Shown here one piece after another: positions 46,656-48,282 of a DNA stretch of 48,282 nucleotides. Below the pieces are notes generated by a model that saw nothing but the letters and a program-made list of their open reading frames with translations, was not told where the DNA came from and did no database searches. Numbering within the stretch: position 1 is the first letter of the stretch; each line of letters opens with the position of its first letter. Made by a program: the position numbers and the translations under genes. The stretch comes from an uncultured Ruminococcus sp. (GTDB lineage: Bacteria > Bacillota > Clostridia > Oscillospirales > Ruminococcaceae). The stretch covers positions 1-48,282 of the forward strand of contig CACZGM010000003.1 in the NCBI GenBank assembly GCA_902780695.1, read 5' to 3'.

Positions 46656-47681
46656 TTACTTCCTCACGCCGAACTTGTAGATAGTTGTGAAGTTGTACTC
46701 TTCGTCCTTTTTGAGAACGCAGCTCGGGAAGTTGGGCTGATTCGGGGAGTCGGGAGCGTACTGGCTCTCAAGGCAGAGACCGGTCTGTATCTTCATCATC
46801 AGACCGTCCTTGCCGATCTCGCCCTGAAGACCGATAGCCGTATAGAACTGGATAGCGGGCTTGTCCGTGGAGACTGTCATCTCACGTCCCGTTTCGGGGT
46901 CATAAACTATCGCTGCTGTCCTCATAACGTGAGGTTCGCCGAGCATGAAGTTGTGATCGTAACCGATGATGCCTGCCATTTCGAGATCTTTGTATATCGG
47001 CTTGGGCTGACGGAAATCGAAAGCGGTGCCTTCAACGGGAGCTATCTCACCTGTGGGGATGAGCTTCGAGTCAACGGGTGTATAGCTGTCGGCATTGATC
47101 TGTACTATCTGTGAGAGCACGGAGCCGGAATGAATGCCGCCGATATTGAAGTAGGAGTGGTTTGTAAGGTTGAGTATCGTGTCCGCGTCGGACTTGCCCT
47201 TGTATTCGAGCTTGAGCTCGTTGTCCTCTGTAAGTGTGTATTTGCAGCTTACCTTTACATTGCCGGGGAAATTTTCTTCCTCGTCGGGGCTGAAATATCC
47301 GAATGTCACGCTGTTGTCGTCCATAGCGTCAACAGTCCACACTCTCTTGTGGAATCCGATGATACCGCCGTGCAGGCAGTTCGTACCCTCGTTCGCGCGG
47401 AGGTGTATCTCCTTGCCGTTGAGTGTGAATGTGGAATTAGCGATACGGTTCGCGTATCTTCCGACGAGAGCACCCTGTGTGGATCTGCCTTCGAGATATC
47501 CCTGGAGATCGTCATAGCCGAGCACAACGTCGCCCATATCGCCGTTTTTATCGGGGACTATGATGCTTACGATAGCACCGCTGTAATTCGTGAGCTTAAC
47601 GGTCATACCGCTGCTGTTCCTGAGAGTGAAGAGGAAAACCTTGTAGCCTTCCGCCATTCCGAATACTTCTTTTTCGATCAT
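46656..47681 (-). CDS. galM: Aldose 1-epimerase (galactose mutarotase)
   Basis: A 341-residue GalM-family enzyme that interconverts alpha and beta anomers of aldoses such as galactose. Key segments are GRYANRIANSTFTLNG, NEGTNCLHGG (first His), LNLTNHSYFNIGG (catalytic His), DHNFMLG and the catalytic Glu in GLCLESQYAPDSPN. The length fits the family. It could serve the beta-galactosidase encoded 4 kb away. AAGG lies about eleven bases before the ATG; an in-frame ATG eight codons in is an alternative start. Confidence 0.95.
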   Translation of the reverse strand: MIEKEVFGMAEGYKVFLFTLRNSSGMTVKLTNYSGAIVSIIVPDKNGDMGDVVLGYDDLQGYLEGRSTQGALVGRYANRIANSTFTLNGKEIHLRANEGTNCLHGGIIGFHKRVWTVDAMDDNSVTFGYFSPDEEENFPGNVKVSCKYTLTEDNELKLEYKGKSDADTILNLTNHSYFNIGGIHSGSVLSQIVQINADSYTPVDSKLIPTGEIAPVEGTAFDFRQPKPIYKDLEMAGIIGYDHNFMLGEPHVMRTAAIVYDPETGREMTVSTDKPAIQFYTAIGLQGEIGKDGLMMKIQTGLCLESQYAPDSPNQPNFPSCVLKKDEEYNFTTIYKFGVRK

Positions 47682-47716
47682 GTTGAAAATACCTTCTTTC
47701 GTTTTCGTTTATCACG

Positions 47717-47732
47717 ACCGGCTGCTGCCGGT
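47717..47732 (-). terminator. Hairpin between the MBOAT gene and galM
   Basis: ACCGGC-TGCT-GCCGGT, a 6-bp G+C-rich stem 28 bp beyond the MBOAT stop on the minus strand. The downstream tail is not clearly T-rich, so it may be only a weak terminator. Confidence 0.35.
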
Positions 47733-47760
47733 TATTTACATATTTGGTCCTGCTGTCAGA

Positions 47761-48282
47761 TCAGAACTGCCAGTAGAGGAACGGGTTGTTTGTGCTGCTT
47801 ACGAGCATCATCGTGCCGATAATAAGTATCGCCGCGTTGCTTACGACAGTGGAGATGCCGACAGCGTTCTGTCCCGCGTCCGTTGTCTGGAGCTTCCTGC
47901 GAAGCGCAGGTATAACGGGTGTGCTGAATACGACAGCAGCGGTTATCAGGAAGATGTTATTCATGAACGAGGTCTGCGTTCCGAGGTCAATAAGCATATT
48001 CCCGTTGGCACCGACGAGGTTTCCGAAAAATGTACCCAGCGCCGTTATGCCGCCCGCCGCATCGTTGAAGTAGAATATACCGAAGCCGATTATAATTACG
48101 ATCTTTGCGTAGATGTGCATTATCACAGCCGGGACTTTTTTCAGGCGCTTCTTGCCGATGAGCTGCTCGATGAAAACAAACAGTCCGAAATACAGACCCC
48201 AGATGATGTAGTTCCAGCTCGCTCCGTGCCAGAAGCCGGTGCAGAACCACACAAGCAGAAGACCGGCGTACTTTCTGCGCTT
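47761..48282 (-). CDS. MBOAT-family O-acyltransferase, C-terminal part (runs off the right edge)
   Basis: The last 173 codons of a membrane-bound O-acyltransferase of the AlgI/DltB group. The frame is open to the window edge, so the start lies outside. The family motif FCTGFWHGASWNYIIWGLYFG contains the catalytic His in WHGASW. Four further membrane helices follow. Such enzymes acetylate alginate-like or cell-surface polysaccharides with acetyl-CoA, normally with a partner SGNH-type protein, which is not visible here. Confidence 0.9.
   Translation of the reverse strand, partial: KRRKYAGLLLVWFCTGFWHGASWNYIIWGLYFGLFVFIEQLIGKKRLKKVPAVIMHIYAKIVIIIGFGIFYFNDAAGGITALGTFFGNLVGANGNMLIDLGTQTSFMNNIFLITAAVVFSTPVIPALRRKLQTTDAGQNAVGISTVVSNAAILIIGTMMLVSSTNNPFLYWQF

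Overview
This is a stretch of chromosome from a Gram-positive anaerobe of the class Clostridia, most like a fibre-degrading Ruminococcus/Oscillospiraceae gut or rumen species. The evidence is the AddA-type recombination helicase, a V/A-type ATPase, a Trp T-box, numerous lipoproteins with Ala/Thr/Glu-rich linkers, canonical sigma-A promoters and a GH29/GH2/GH5 polysaccharide-degradation cluster. Species cannot be fixed from sequence alone. No phage, IS transposase or CRISPR array was found. The only mobile-looking material is short repeats and two AT-rich patches.

Layout. 1-5.6 kb (+): addA, then a DUF2156 acyltransferase-like gene, a YkgJ cysteine-cluster protein and a small unknown gene. 5.7-7.3 kb (-): DUF1858 redox-disulfide protein, TrmK-type tRNA methyltransferase and Nif3-like protein, behind a consensus promoter. 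7.5-9.9 kb: a D,D-carboxypeptidase (-), a 165-bp MITE-like element, a small CmpB-family membrane protein (+) and a lipoprotein (-). 9.9-18.7 kb (-): complete V/A-type ATPase operon in the order H/G stalk-C-I-K-F-E-A-B-D, apparently ending with the lipoprotein. 19-21.7 kb: tRNA-Ser(GGA), an orphan MazF-like toxin, an SGNH-hydrolase lipoprotein and mscL.

21.7-25.6 kb (+): a Zn/Mn uptake operon controlled by a Fur-family-type operator. It encodes a small Cys/His membrane protein, ZnuA, ZnuC, ZnuB and a DUF1980-like lipoprotein. 25.6-27.7 kb: a purine phosphoribosyltransferase, then an AT-rich patch holding a tiny gene, a lipoprotein and a divergent XRE regulator with a palindromic operator candidate. 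27.7-34.9 kb (+): a Trp T-box followed by trpE-G-D-CF(fusion)-B-A, a complete tryptophan branch from chorismate. A palindromic repeat has invaded the trpG/trpD junction and supplies the last codons of TrpG.

35-43.6 kb: tRNA-Arg(ACG), a divergent AraC regulator, and a fucosidase (GH29), solute-binding lipoprotein, beta-galactosidase (GH2) and GH5 lipoprotein cluster with a perfect CcpA/LacI-type operator ahead of GH29. 43.7-48.3 kb (-): leuS, a small acidic-tailed gene of foreign base composition, galM and the C-terminal part of an MBOAT O-acyltransferase that runs off the right edge.

The most unusual points are: a four-cysteine zinc-ribbon-like insert inside the secreted solute-binding protein; the zinc operon's two accessory proteins; two intergenic palindromic repeat families, each with two copies here; and repeat capture by the trpG reading frame.
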